A program made the translations under genes and the position numbers. The notes below the pieces were generated by a model, which was given only the letters and a program-made list of their open reading frames with translations, was not told the DNA's origin and did no database searches. This document shows positions 11,355 through 20,555 of a stretch of DNA of 46,850 nucleotides, piece by piece. The stretch comes from an uncultured Pelagibacteraceae bacterium (GTDB taxonomy: Bacteria; Pseudomonadota; Alphaproteobacteria; Pelagibacterales; Pelagibacteraceae): assembly GCA_902593405.1 (NCBI GenBank), contig CACJIB010000007.1:1-46850 (forward strand), read 5' to 3'. Positions within the stretch are counted from its first letter, which is position 1; each line of letters begins with the position of its first letter.

Positions 11355-12449
11355 AAATTTTTTCAGAAATAAATTTAACTCTTTTTTGGAGTATTGTTTG
11401 TTAAAAATTGGCTTACCAATTTTTTTTAATAAAACTAAGTTAATTTTTTCAGAATTATTTTTTTTATCTTTGATCATAAAAGATAAAATCTTATTTAAAT
11501 CTCTGATAGAAAAATATTTTTTTATAGAAGAAGGTAGACCAGAATTATCAATATGATTTATAATTAAATTATATTCATTTTTACTAAGCATGTTTTTCTT
11601 AAAACTAAAACTCAGTGCCGTTTTCATTCCAAGTATCACGGCTTCACCATGATTTAGTTTATGGCTGTACCCTAAGCCTGCCTCATAAGCATGGGCAAAT
11701 GTATGACCAAAATTTAATACTTTTCTTAATGCTATTTCTTTTTCATCTTTTTCAACTACTTTTTTTTTAATTTTACAACTTTCATAAATTGCTTTTTCAA
11801 TAAATGGAGAAGAAAGACTTAAAATCTTTTTAAGATTTTTATTTAAGAAACTAAAAAATTTTTTATTATCAATTAATGAATGCTTCAATATTTCTCCATA
11901 TCCACAAATTATTTCTCTTTTTGATAAAGATTTAAGAAATTGAATATCTGATAGAACTAGTGATGGTTGATAAAAGCTTCCTATTAAATTTTTACCATAT
12001 TTAGAATTAACTCCAGTTTTTCCCCCGATTGATGAATCAACTTGAGCTAAAAGAGTTGTTGGAATATTTGCAAACTTTAGGCCCCTTTTGAAAAGACTAG
12101 CCGCAAAACCACTTACATCGCCTGTAATTCCTCCTCCTAAAGAAATTAAAATGTCATTTCTTGAAAAGTTTTTATTTAATAAAACTTCTAGAATTTTATT
12201 AACGCTATTAATATTTTTATTTTTTTCACTAGCATTAAAAAATAACACAAAAATACTTTTATTTTTTAAAGACTTTTTAATATTTGAGACAAATTTTTTT
12301 GGAACATTTTTATCAACAAAAATTAAACATTTATCAAAATCAATTGAATTTGATTTAAAAACTTTTAATACACTTGAGGTCAAATTTGATCCAATAATAA
12401 TTGGATACTTTTCAGTTTTAGTTACTATATTTAATTTAGTTTGTTTCAT
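11343..12449 (-). CDS. aroB: 3-dehydroquinate synthase
   Basis: This enzyme converts DAHP to 3-dehydroquinate, the second step of the shikimate pathway, using NAD+ and a divalent metal. It has 368 residues, the usual length. SLGGGITGDVSGFAAS is the NAD/substrate-binding glycine stretch, followed by IPTTLLAQVDSSIGGKTGVN. Metal-ligand regions appear at GYGEILKHSLI, NFGHTFAHAYE and NHGEAVILGM. It overlaps the upstream aroK by 14 nt, the typical aroK-aroB pair. The gene ends inside the convergent bolA. Confidence 0.95.
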   Translation of the reverse strand: MKQTKLNIVTKTEKYPIIIGSNLTSSVLKVFKSNSIDFDKCLIFVDKNVPKKFVSNIKKSLKNKSIFVLFFNASEKNKNINSVNKILEVLLNKNFSRNDILISLGGGITGDVSGFAASLFKRGLKFANIPTTLLAQVDSSIGGKTGVNSKYGKNLIGSFYQPSLVLSDIQFLKSLSKREIICGYGEILKHSLIDNKKFFSFLNKNLKKILSLSSPFIEKAIYESCKIKKKVVEKDEKEIALRKVLNFGHTFAHAYEAGLGYSHKLNHGEAVILGMKTALSFSFKKNMLSKNEYNLIINHIDNSGLPSSIKKYFSIRDLNKILSFMIKDKKNNSEKINLVLLKKIGKPIFNKQYSKKELNLFLKKFLTN

Positions 12450-12948
12450 AAATTTCTACAATTTTTTTTACTATTTCAATTTTAGTAAGATTATCACACT
12501 TTATCTCATATAAAGCTTTAGAATAAATGTTAGATCGTTTCTTAATTAAATCAATTAACTCAGTATCTGTTGCATTAATTGCTAATGGTCTTTTTTTACT
12601 GTTTTTAATTCTATTTAATAATGTTTTATCATCCCAATTTAGCCAAAAAGATAAATGATTTTTTAAAATTTCTTTCCTGATATTATTATTTGTAAAAGCT
12701 CCCCCACCAAGTGAAATCACAGTAGAGCTTAATTTAAGTTTTTTTAAAGTTGTTTGTTCTTCAACTTTTCTAAAATAATTTTCACCCTTATCTTCAAAGA
12801 TTTTTTTTATTGTAATGTTTAAATTTTTTTCAATTTCTTTATCGATATCGACAAAATTTAATTTTAATTTCTTAGCTACTAAGGATCCAATAGAGCTCTT
12901 ACCAGAACCCATCATCCCCAAAAAAACTAGATTTTCTTTTGATTTCAT
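12436..12948 (-). CDS. aroK: shikimate kinase
   Basis: It phosphorylates shikimate with ATP. I use the ATG at 12948, giving 170 residues, because the P-loop GMMGSGKSSIG then lies at residues 11-21 as in other shikimate kinases. A longer reading from 13011 would add 21 unrelated residues. The shikimate-binding DIDKEIE and KGENYFRKVEE stretches, SLGGGAFTN and the RPLA lid region are present. Coupled to aroB. Its promoter should lie in 12949-13005, shared with the divergent small membrane protein. Confidence 0.93.
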   Translation of the reverse strand: MKSKENLVFLGMMGSGKSSIGSLVAKKLKLNFVDIDKEIEKNLNITIKKIFEDKGENYFRKVEEQTTLKKLKLSSTVISLGGGAFTNNNIRKEILKNHLSFWLNWDDKTLLNRIKNSKKRPLAINATDTELIDLIKKRSNIYSKALYEIKCDNLTKIEIVKKIVEIYETN

Positions 12949-13005
12949 AAGTTTCTTTATTGAAAAAACATAAATATGTCTTAATTTGAAATTATCTAAA
13001 AGTAT

Positions 13006-13188
13006 ATGCAATTCATTAAAAACACAAGTTCAGGCAAAGCAAGTATCATAGGACTTGTGATTAAATCTATAATCGGATTAGGGGTTATTTTAGGTATTAT
13101 TTTTTTTCTAAGTACAATTGATTTTCCTGCACCTAAAAAAGAAATTGAAAAAATTATTCCAAATGAAAATTTTAAAATTGTTAAATAA
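13006..13188 (+). CDS. small single-pass membrane protein, unknown
   Basis: 60 residues starting at ATG 13006. The N-terminus is basic and Ser/Gly-rich, residues about 14-38 form one hydrophobic segment (IIGLVIKSIIGLGVILGIIF), and the tail is charged (PAPKKEIEKIIPNENFKIVK). I do not recognise a family. It overlaps the next gene by 26 nt, which argues for a real, translated gene rather than a chance frame. It may act with the exported protein encoded downstream (inference). Confidence 0.65.
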   Translation: MQFIKNTSSGKASIIGLVIKSIIGLGVILGIIFFLSTIDFPAPKKEIEKIIPNENFKIVK

Positions 13189-14926
13189 GAAATTTTTTTC
13201 AACGCTATTGGTTTGTCTTATTTTTTTTATCCCTGTGTCTGCTGAGGAAAAACCAATTGATATTTGGAACATAGAAAAAAAGGATAATCAAGTTATTTCA
13301 GAAACAAATATTTCAAGTGAAAACACAGTAAACACTCCTCAGAATAGAGTTTACGAACTACAAACAAATAAACAAACGAATACAATTAAACTTGATAAAG
13401 AATTTTCTTCAAAAGAAATTAAAATTGTTGGGTTGTACGATCCAAGTGAGTACGGCCTCACTATGGATATGTGGTCAAATTCAGATGGAATTAAACTAAA
13501 AAATTTATTTCAGAATATTAATAAGTTTAATCTTTCAGAGGATGCATCTGATATAATGCACATATCTTTATTAACTAACGCTTATTCTCCAACTCAAAAC
13601 ATTACTGAGAAAGAATTTATGAGCTTTAAATCTGATTGGTTAATAAAAGATGCAAACCTAGAATTAATAGAAGAATATTTAATTAAAAATCAAATAATAA
13701 ATTTGCATCCAAATTTATCAAGATATTTGGTAGATACTTATTTATCAGAATCAAACGTAAAAAAATCATGTGAGATTTTTTCTAAAAATTCTGAACCCAT
13801 TCAAGATGAATATCTATCAAAATTTAATTTATATTGTTTAATCAATTATGGAAAAAATGAAGAGGCACAACTAATTTTAGATTTAAAAAAAGAGTTAGGT
13901 TTCGAAGATAGTTATTACGAAAACAAAATAAATTATTTATTTGGATATTTAGATGAAGCAGATAAAGAAATATCAATAAATTCAATTTTAGATTTTCATT
14001 TAGCGCATAGAACTAACCCTGAATTTTCTTATGAACCAAATGAAGATACACCTAAAATAATTTGGAAATATCTTTCAGCTGCTAACTTACTTTTTAAAAT
14101 TCAAGATATAGAAATTACTAATGTAGAAAAAATTTCTACAATAGAAAAAGCCGTTAATGATAAAAATTATTCCGAAGAGGAGTTATTCGAATTTTATAAA
14201 AAATTCCAATTTAATATTAATCAATTTTTAAACGCAAAAGAGGTATATAAATCTCTATCTTCGATTGAGGGACGCGCTCTTTTATATCAAAGAACTCTTT
14301 TAACAGAAGAACCAAAAATTAAGTTAGAATTTATTAAGATATTGAAGGATCTATTTATATCTGATGATATTGGTGATGCCTTTGATTTGAAGTTAAAAAG
14401 TTTTTTAAGTGAAATTAATGTTGAGGATGTACCTTCAAATTTTACAACATTTTATAACAGCAATCTAAATAAGAACGAGACGGCAGATAAAAAAATTAAA
14501 TACAATAATAAAATTTTACATCAATCAAAACTTATAAATTATTTTAATGGGGACTATGCAAAATCTAAAATTGAAGAGGATCTAGATAAATTTTTAAAGA
14601 AAATTAAAAAAGATAAAAAATATTCTTTATCAAAAAAAGATATAATTTTTCTAGAGGCGCTTAAATCTGATGGAGTTAAAATTTCAAAAAAATATGATGG
14701 TCTTTATGAGGTAAAGAAATCAGAAATGCCTACCGATATTCAAACAATGATAGATAATAATGAGATTGGTGCTGCATTGTTGAGAATAATTGAGGTAATT
14801 GGACCTGACAAAATTGAAAATATTGATGAAGATACAGTTTATTTTATTATCAATACTTTAAATCAATTAAATGTTGATTTAATTAGAAATAAACTATTGC
14901 TAAAAGTTCTTCCTTTAAAAGTATAA
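13163..14926 (+). CDS. exported helical protein of unknown function
   Basis: 587 residues from ATG 13163, chosen because it opens a clean Sec signal peptide: basic MKILKLLNKK, a hydrophobic core, and VSA-EE as cleavage site after residue 27. The mature protein is Lys/Glu/Asn-rich and mostly predicted helical. Its repeated helix-turn-helix character (for example the CEIFSKN...YLSKFNLYCLINYGKNEEAQLIL region) is like TPR or SEL1-type solenoids, though I cannot assign a defined repeat. No catalytic motif is seen. It is likely periplasmic. It overlaps the small membrane protein and ends 21 nt before def. Confidence 0.75.
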   Translation: MKILKLLNKKFFSTLLVCLIFFIPVSAEEKPIDIWNIEKKDNQVISETNISSENTVNTPQNRVYELQTNKQTNTIKLDKEFSSKEIKIVGLYDPSEYGLTMDMWSNSDGIKLKNLFQNINKFNLSEDASDIMHISLLTNAYSPTQNITEKEFMSFKSDWLIKDANLELIEEYLIKNQIINLHPNLSRYLVDTYLSESNVKKSCEIFSKNSEPIQDEYLSKFNLYCLINYGKNEEAQLILDLKKELGFEDSYYENKINYLFGYLDEADKEISINSILDFHLAHRTNPEFSYEPNEDTPKIIWKYLSAANLLFKIQDIEITNVEKISTIEKAVNDKNYSEEELFEFYKKFQFNINQFLNAKEVYKSLSSIEGRALLYQRTLLTEEPKIKLEFIKILKDLFISDDIGDAFDLKLKSFLSEINVEDVPSNFTTFYNSNLNKNETADKKIKYNNKILHQSKLINYFNGDYAKSKIEEDLDKFLKKIKKDKKYSLSKKDIIFLEALKSDGVKISKKYDGLYEVKKSEMPTDIQTMIDNNEIGAALLRIIEVIGPDKIENIDEDTVYFIINTLNQLNVDLIRNKLLLKVLPLKV

Positions 14927-14947
14927 AAATTATAATAAAATCAAGTT

Positions 14948-15466
14948 ATGGCTATCAGAACTATAATAACAGAACCTAATAAAGTACTTAGACAAATTTC
15001 TAAACCAGTCAATGGCGTTGGAAAAGAAGAACAAAAATTGATGGATGATATGCTTGAGACAATGTATGACGCAAATGGAATTGGTCTCGCAGCCATACAA
15101 GTTGGTGTACCAAAGAGAATTATTGTAATGGATATAAGTAAAGATGAGAATAAAAAAGAGCCAAGATATTTCGTAAATCCAGTAATTAAAAATAAAGATC
15201 CAGAAAAAGCAACTTATGAGGAAGGATGTCTTTCTGTGCCAAATCAATTTGCTGAAATTGATAGACCTAGTAAGTGTGAAGTAGAATATCTTGATTATGA
15301 TGGAGAAAAGAAATTGCTAAAGGCAGATGGTCTTCTTGCAACATGTATTCAGCATGAAATGGACCATTTAGAGGGGATACTGTTTATTGATTATCTTTCA
15401 AAATTAAAAAGATCAATGATAATTAAAAAATTATCAAAATTAAAATCTACCTCTGCAGAAGTTTAA
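14948..15466 (+). CDS. def: peptide deformylase
   Basis: It removes the formyl group from the N-terminal methionine of new proteins. All three motifs are present in 172 residues: GIGLAAIQ (44-51), EGCLSVP (92-98, metal ligand Cys94) and QHEMDH (135-140, ligands His136 and His140, catalytic Glu137). The order def-fmt is classic, with fmt starting 3 nt after this stop. Confidence 0.97.
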   Translation: MAIRTIITEPNKVLRQISKPVNGVGKEEQKLMDDMLETMYDANGIGLAAIQVGVPKRIIVMDISKDENKKEPRYFVNPVIKNKDPEKATYEEGCLSVPNQFAEIDRPSKCEVEYLDYDGEKKLLKADGLLATCIQHEMDHLEGILFIDYLSKLKRSMIIKKLSKLKSTSAEV

Positions 15467-15469
15467 TCA

Positions 15470-16393
15470 ATGCTAAAAAAAATAGTTTTTATGGGCACTC
15501 CCATGTTTGCTGTTCCAATTTTAAAATCACTTTATCAAAATGGATATCATATTTCTTGTGTTTATACTCAACCACCTCAAAAATCTAAAAGAGGTCAAAA
15601 AATTAACAAGTCACCAATTCAATTAATTTCAGAAACTTTAAATATTGAATTTAGAACTCCAAATTCATTAAAAGAAAATTTAGAGGAATTAGAATATTTC
15701 AAATCATTAGAGGCAGATTTGGCAATAGTTGTTGCATATGGTCAAATTATACCAAAGTCATATTTAAATTTAACTAAAAAAGGATTTATTAATATACATG
15801 CATCTATTCTTCCAAAGTGGAGAGGTGCTGCTCCTATTCAAAGATCAATTATGAATTTAGATAAAGAGACAGGGATTAGTATTATGAAAATAGGAGAAGA
15901 ACTAGATACAGGGCCGGTATGTAATGTTTATAAAATTAATTTAGAAAATAATTTAAATGCCAAAGATATTAGTGAAAACCTGTCAAGTTTGGCTGCAGAG
16001 AAAATTTTAGATAATATCGATGATATATATGAGGATAAAGCAAACTTTATAGAACAAGATCACTCATCAGCGACATATGCATCAAAAATTCAAAAATTAG
16101 AGGGGCAGATTAATTGGAAAGAAGATGCTAAAAATATAATAGGTAAAATTAATGGGCTTTATCCAGTTCCAGGAGCTTATTTTATGTTTAACGGTGAGAG
16201 ATATAAAATATTAAAAGCTGAAATTGGACAAACACAAGGAAAACCAGGCGAGGTTTTATCTGACCATTTAGAAATTTCGTGTGGAGATAAAAAATCAATA
16301 AAAATTAAAGAAATACAAAGACAAGGAAAAAAACCTCAAAGTATTGGAGAATTTGTTTTAGGAACACAAATTAAAAAGGGTTCATTTTTATAA
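15470..16393 (+). CDS. fmt: methionyl-tRNA formyltransferase
   Basis: It formylates Met-tRNA(fMet) from 10-formyl-tetrahydrofolate. The N-terminal formyltransferase domain shows MGTPMFAVPIL at the start, VVAYGQIIP, and the catalytic NIHASILPKWRGAAPIQRS stretch followed by MKIGEELDTGP. A C-terminal tRNA-binding domain follows, for 307 residues in all. It is coupled to def upstream and its stop shares one base with the truA start (TAATG). Confidence 0.97.
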   Translation: MLKKIVFMGTPMFAVPILKSLYQNGYHISCVYTQPPQKSKRGQKINKSPIQLISETLNIEFRTPNSLKENLEELEYFKSLEADLAIVVAYGQIIPKSYLNLTKKGFINIHASILPKWRGAAPIQRSIMNLDKETGISIMKIGEELDTGPVCNVYKINLENNLNAKDISENLSSLAAEKILDNIDDIYEDKANFIEQDHSSATYASKIQKLEGQINWKEDAKNIIGKINGLYPVPGAYFMFNGERYKILKAEIGQTQGKPGEVLSDHLEISCGDKKSIKIKEIQRQGKKPQSIGEFVLGTQIKKGSFL

Positions 16394-17133
16394 TGAATAG
16401 ATATCAAATACTTATTGAATATGTAGGGACAAATTTTAGAGGATGGCAAATTCAAAAAAAAGGCCCAACAATTCAAGGATTAATTCAAGAAAAATTATCA
16501 AAATTATTAAAAGAAAAAATTGTTTTACATGGTCAAGGAAGAACTGATGCAGGGGTTCATGCATTTGAGCAATCTGCACACTTTGATTGCAAAAATAAAA
16601 TAACCGATAAAATTAAATTTTTAAAATCCATTAATCATTTTTTAAATTTAAAGGATATTGCAATTAAAAATATTAAAAAAAAAAATAATAAATTTCATGC
16701 TAGATTTTCGGCAAAACAAAGAATTTATAAATACTTTATTTTTAATCAAATAAGCCAACCAATAATTGAAAAAAATAGAGCATGGCATGTTCGTAGGCCT
16801 TTAAATTTAGAATTAATGAAAAAGGGTGCAAAAAAGTTATTAGGAACTAATGATTATTCAACTTTTAGATCTTCAAGCTGTCACGCTAAAAGTCCAATTA
16901 AAACTATTAAATCAATTAAAATTAAATCATCAAAAAAAAAAATTGAATTTCAATTTAGCTCTCAATCATTTTTACAACATCAAGTTAGATCTATGGTTGG
17001 TTGTTTAAAATACTTGGGAGAAACTAAATGGGATTTGAAAACTTTTGAAAAGAGATTTAAGTCAAAAAAAAGAACACTGTGTGCTCCTCCAGCACCATCA
17101 AGTGGTTTATTCTTATTTAGAGTTCTTTATTAA
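16393..17133 (+). CDS. truA: tRNA pseudouridine synthase A
   Basis: It makes pseudouridine at positions 38-40 of tRNA anticodon arms. The catalytic Asp is in GQGRTDAGVHAF, and FHARFSAKQRIYKYFIFN and FLQHQVRSMVG are further family segments. 246 residues. An A11 run at 16675-16685 encodes lysines in frame. The last 21 nt overlap the convergent SET-domain gene. Confidence 0.96.
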   Translation: MNRYQILIEYVGTNFRGWQIQKKGPTIQGLIQEKLSKLLKEKIVLHGQGRTDAGVHAFEQSAHFDCKNKITDKIKFLKSINHFLNLKDIAIKNIKKKNNKFHARFSAKQRIYKYFIFNQISQPIIEKNRAWHVRRPLNLELMKKGAKKLLGTNDYSTFRSSSCHAKSPIKTIKSIKIKSSKKKIEFQFSSQSFLQHQVRSMVGCLKYLGETKWDLKTFEKRFKSKKRTLCAPPAPSSGLFLFRVLY

Positions 17134-17604
17134 TTTATTTTTATTGCTCATAGCAAACTTTTTATTTATTCGCCATCTAGACTCAGCTCTTACAATATAC
17201 CCACAACAGTTTTTTGATTTACATTTGCAAGGAAATTGTTTGTAGTTTTCATCATAACCAAATCCATAATCACAGGTAAACTCCTCACCTTTTTTAATGT
17301 CTTTGATTGCTTTGACCCAAATTTTCAATCCCTTTCCATCGTAATCACAATTATTATCACAAGAATGATTAATTAAACCCGCAGTATTCCATGGAAAATC
17401 TCCATCTAGATCGTACCTTTTATTTATTGTAAATAAATATATCGGTTTACTATTATCGTACTTATCAGAATCTTGTGTTTGTTTTTTTGTTATAAGTTTT
17501 CCAACGTAGTCAATTATTTTGGTTCCTTCTTTAATGTCACGAGTTGCATAAAGTCCTCTTCCTTTATTATCAATTCCAGATCTTTTTATTTTATATAATT
17601 TCAT
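17113..17604 (-). CDS. SET-domain protein lysine methyltransferase
   Basis: 163 residues. The SET core is complete: GIDNKGRGLYATRDI at 10-24 (SAM-binding G-x-G), LINHSCDNNC at 77-86 with the pseudoknot NHSC, and GEEFTCDYG at 106-114 with the catalytic Tyr. A post-SET zinc-type cluster follows with Cys126, Cys128 and Cys133/134. Such proteins transfer methyl groups from SAM to protein lysines. The bacterial target is unknown. The gene lies 33 nt downstream of a histone-deacetylase-family gene on the same strand, and its 3' end overlaps truA. Confidence 0.88.
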   Translation of the reverse strand: MKLYKIKRSGIDNKGRGLYATRDIKEGTKIIDYVGKLITKKQTQDSDKYDNSKPIYLFTINKRYDLDGDFPWNTAGLINHSCDNNCDYDGKGLKIWVKAIKDIKKGEEFTCDYGFGYDENYKQFPCKCKSKNCCGYIVRAESRWRINKKFAMSNKNKLIKNSK

Positions 17605-17637
17605 GAAGATTTTTATTTAGAGTTTTCTAAAGAATTA

Positions 17638-18567
17638 TCAATTAAATTCTAAAAGAGCATCAACATGTCTTTTACTACTATCTCGAAGTGCATTTAGGTC
17701 ATAACCGCCTTCTAAAATTGAAACTATTTTTCCATTACAAAATTTTTTAGAAGACTCTAATATTCTTTTGGTAATAGTAAAATAATCCTCTGTTTTTAAA
17801 TTAAATTGAGCAAGAGGGTCATCCTTATGGGCGTCAAAACCAGCGCTAATCAATATAAACTCTGGTTTAAACTCTTCTAATTTTTTTAATACACGATCAA
17901 ATACGTTCAAATATTCTTCTGAACTTATGCCAGCTGGCAAAGGTATATTAAAGATATTGTTAAATTTACCTCTTTCCTGTTCAGAACCAGTTCCTGGGTA
18001 GTAGGGATATTGGTGAGTTGATATAAAAAGAACATTTTCATTTTCATAAAAAATATCTTGTGTTCCATTGCCATGATGGACATCAAAATCTATTATTGCA
18101 ACTTTCTTATATTTATATTTTTTTAACAAATAATTTGCACCAATACTCACTGAATTTAAAATACAAAAACCAGCTGCCTTATTTTGTGAGCTATGATGTC
18201 CAGGAGGTCGAACGCTACAAAATGCATTTCTAAATTCTTTTTTTTCTACTCCATCAATTGCAGTAATTATTGATCCTACTGCATCGAAAGTTGCATCTTT
18301 GCTTCCAGGTGAAATGACTGTATCACCATCAAGTGAAGAAAAACCTTTTTTTGGAAAAGAACTTTTTACTAAATTTAAATAATTATTTTCATGTGTGGTT
18401 AATAAAATATCATCTGAAACTTTAGATGGTTTCTTCCATATAAGATTTTTATTATTAAGTTTTTTAAAATTTTCTACTATGACGGATACTCTCGCAATTT
18501 GTTCTGGATGCCCAGGACCTGTATCGTGATTTTGAGATGTATCTGATGTAATTAAGCCAGTTTTCAC
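17638..18567 (-). CDS. histone-deacetylase-family amidohydrolase
   Basis: 309 residues of the arginase/deacetylase fold. The active-site pair is His124-His125 in RPPGHHSS. The zinc site is seen in IDFDVHHGNGT (Asp162, His164) and later LISAGFDAHKDDPLA, and the C-terminus has SILEGGYD. It would hydrolyse an acetyl-amide, either acetyl-lysine (AcuC-like) or an acetylated polyamine. The sequence does not decide. The GTG start overlaps the dapE stop by 4 nt (GTGA), so it is translationally coupled to lysine/diaminopimelate biosynthesis. Confidence 0.9.
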   Translation of the reverse strand: MKTGLITSDTSQNHDTGPGHPEQIARVSVIVENFKKLNNKNLIWKKPSKVSDDILLTTHENNYLNLVKSSFPKKGFSSLDGDTVISPGSKDATFDAVGSIITAIDGVEKKEFRNAFCSVRPPGHHSSQNKAAGFCILNSVSIGANYLLKKYKYKKVAIIDFDVHHGNGTQDIFYENENVLFISTHQYPYYPGTGSEQERGKFNNIFNIPLPAGISSEEYLNVFDRVLKKLEEFKPEFILISAGFDAHKDDPLAQFNLKTEDYFTITKRILESSKKFCNGKIVSILEGGYDLNALRDSSKRHVDALLEFN

Positions 18568-19721
18568 TTAAAGTAATTATCTAAGATTTTAGTATAAATT
18601 AAAGTTAATCTTTTTAAATCAGATAAGGACACACATTCTCCCACCTTGTGCATGGTTTTACCCACTAATCCAAATTCTAAACATGGAGCTATTTTTCTTA
18701 TGAATCTGGCATCCGAAGTGCCACCAGTTGTAGATAATTTCGGTTTAATTTTAGTAATTCTCTTAATTGTATTTTGTATCATAAATGTAGTTTTGTTGGG
18801 CTTAGTTAAAAAGGCCTCACCAGAGACACTATATTCGATTTTATATTTTGATTTATTTTTATTACAAATTTTTTTAATTATTTTATTTATTTTATTCTTT
18901 AATTTGTAAGATGTATGTTTGTTATTAAATCTAATATTAAAAGAAGCACTAGCTAATCCTGGAATTACATTATCAGCTGAATTATCAATGTTAATTTTTG
19001 TTATTTCCAAATTTGTAGGTTGAAAATCTTTTGTACCTTTGTCAAATTTAATTTCTTTTAACTCTTTTAGTATTCGAACTAAAGCTGTTGACGGATTGTT
19101 AGCTCTATTTGGGTAAGCTACATGACCTTGAATACCAATGACAGACAATTTTCCAGTCATACTACCTCTACGACCAATTTTTATCATTTCTCCTAACTTA
19201 TTTGGATTCGTAGGTTCTCCTACCAAGCAAAAATCTATTTTTTCTTTTCTTTTTCTTAAATACTCAACAACTTTTTTTGTACCATTAATTGCAATTCCTT
19301 CTTCGTCTCCAGTAATTAGAAGGCTGATGGAACCACCAAATTTTTTGTTTACCTTAGAAAAGTTACTTACCGCAGTAACAAATGCAGCTATTGAGCTTTT
19401 CATATCATTTGCACCTCTACCAATTAAGTATCCTTTTTTAACAGCCGGTTTAAAAGGATTAACAGTCCAATCATTTAAATCACCAGGTGGTACTACATCT
19501 AAATGACCTGCATAACAAAAATTTGGACTTGCGGCACCAAGTCTTGCATAAAGATTTTTTACAGGATAACTATTTTTATCTTTGAACTCGAGAATTTTAG
19601 TTTTAAAGCCGATTTTTTTTAATTTTTTTTCTAAAAATTTAATTACACCAGCATCAGTTTTTGTAACAGATGGAAACCTAATTAGCTCTTTTGCTAATTG
19701 AAGTTCATTAATTTTTTGCAT
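18564..19721 (-). CDS. dapE: succinyl-diaminopimelate desuccinylase
   Basis: It releases diaminopimelate from N-succinyl-LL-DAP in lysine and peptidoglycan synthesis. It is an M20-family zinc hydrolase of 385 residues: AGHLDVVPPGD with metal-binding His and Asp, ITGDEEG with the catalytic Glu, VGEPT, and the TGGTSDARFI and HKVGECVS C-terminal metal-site segments. It lies 2 nt after dapD on the minus strand. Confidence 0.95.
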   Translation of the reverse strand: MQKINELQLAKELIRFPSVTKTDAGVIKFLEKKLKKIGFKTKILEFKDKNSYPVKNLYARLGAASPNFCYAGHLDVVPPGDLNDWTVNPFKPAVKKGYLIGRGANDMKSSIAAFVTAVSNFSKVNKKFGGSISLLITGDEEGIAINGTKKVVEYLRKRKEKIDFCLVGEPTNPNKLGEMIKIGRRGSMTGKLSVIGIQGHVAYPNRANNPSTALVRILKELKEIKFDKGTKDFQPTNLEITKINIDNSADNVIPGLASASFNIRFNNKHTSYKLKNKINKIIKKICNKNKSKYKIEYSVSGEAFLTKPNKTTFMIQNTIKRITKIKPKLSTTGGTSDARFIRKIAPCLEFGLVGKTMHKVGECVSLSDLKRLTLIYTKILDNYFK

Positions 19722-19723
19722 TT

Positions 19724-20551
19724 TTATTCTCTTAAAAGATCATTAACTGATGTTTTCGATCTTGTTTTTTCGTCAACTTGTTTAATTATTACTGCACAAT
19801 ATAAAGATGGTGCTTGTGGATTGTTTTTATCTGGCAAGGATCCTGGAACTACCACTGAATAAGGTGGAATTTTTCCATAAGTTATTTCACCAGTTTTTCT
19901 ATTAACAATTTTTGTTGATTGACCAATATACATTCCCATACTCAGAACAGAACCTTCTCCAACAATTACACCTTCTACTACTTCAGACATTGCTCCTAGG
20001 AAAACATTATCTTCAATAATTGTTGGTAATGCTTGAGCAGGTTCTAATACACCACCAACCCCAGTACCAGCTGAGATATGACAGTTTTTTCCAATCTGAC
20101 AACAACTTCCTGCACGACTAAACGTATCCATCATTGTTCCTTCATCAATATATGCACCAATATTTACGTAGCATGGCATTAAAACTGCATTCTTTCCAAC
20201 AAATGATCCTTTTCTTACTGGCGAATTAGGTACCATTCTAAAACCAGCCTTTTCATGATCTTCTTTTGTCCATCCAGCTGTTTTTCCTTTAAGTAAATGA
20301 GCTTTGTCATACCAGCTACTGTATGGACCATTTAAATTTTCCATTGGATACATTCTAAAGCTTAACATGATAGCTTTTTTTAGATGTTGATGAGTAACCC
20401 ATTCACCATTGATCTTTTCAGCTACTCTTGCTTTTCCACTGTCTAAATCATCAATAATTTGATTAACAGCATCCTTTAAAGATTTATCAGAATTTTGGTT
20501 TACTTGGTCTTTATTTTCCCAAGCTTCATTTATAATTTTTTCTATACTCAT
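19724..20551 (-). CDS. dapD: tetrahydrodipicolinate N-succinyltransferase
   Basis: It succinylates tetrahydrodipicolinate using succinyl-CoA, two steps before the DapE reaction. The N-terminal helical domain is followed by a left-handed beta-helix of hexapeptide repeats (about residues 110-220, e.g. VRKGSFVGKNAVLMPCYVNI) and a C-terminal segment. 275 residues, the normal size. It starts 4 nt after the HAD gene stop. Confidence 0.95.
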   Translation of the reverse strand: MSIEKIINEAWENKDQVNQNSDKSLKDAVNQIIDDLDSGKARVAEKINGEWVTHQHLKKAIMLSFRMYPMENLNGPYSSWYDKAHLLKGKTAGWTKEDHEKAGFRMVPNSPVRKGSFVGKNAVLMPCYVNIGAYIDEGTMMDTFSRAGSCCQIGKNCHISAGTGVGGVLEPAQALPTIIEDNVFLGAMSEVVEGVIVGEGSVLSMGMYIGQSTKIVNRKTGEITYGKIPPYSVVVPGSLPDKNNPQAPSLYCAVIIKQVDEKTRSKTSVNDLLRE

Positions 20552-20555
20552 AATT

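Noticed and set aside
12088..12513. Plus-strand open frame opposite aroB/aroK
   Set aside because: Antisense to two clear shikimate genes; hydrophobic composition comes from AT-rich complement.
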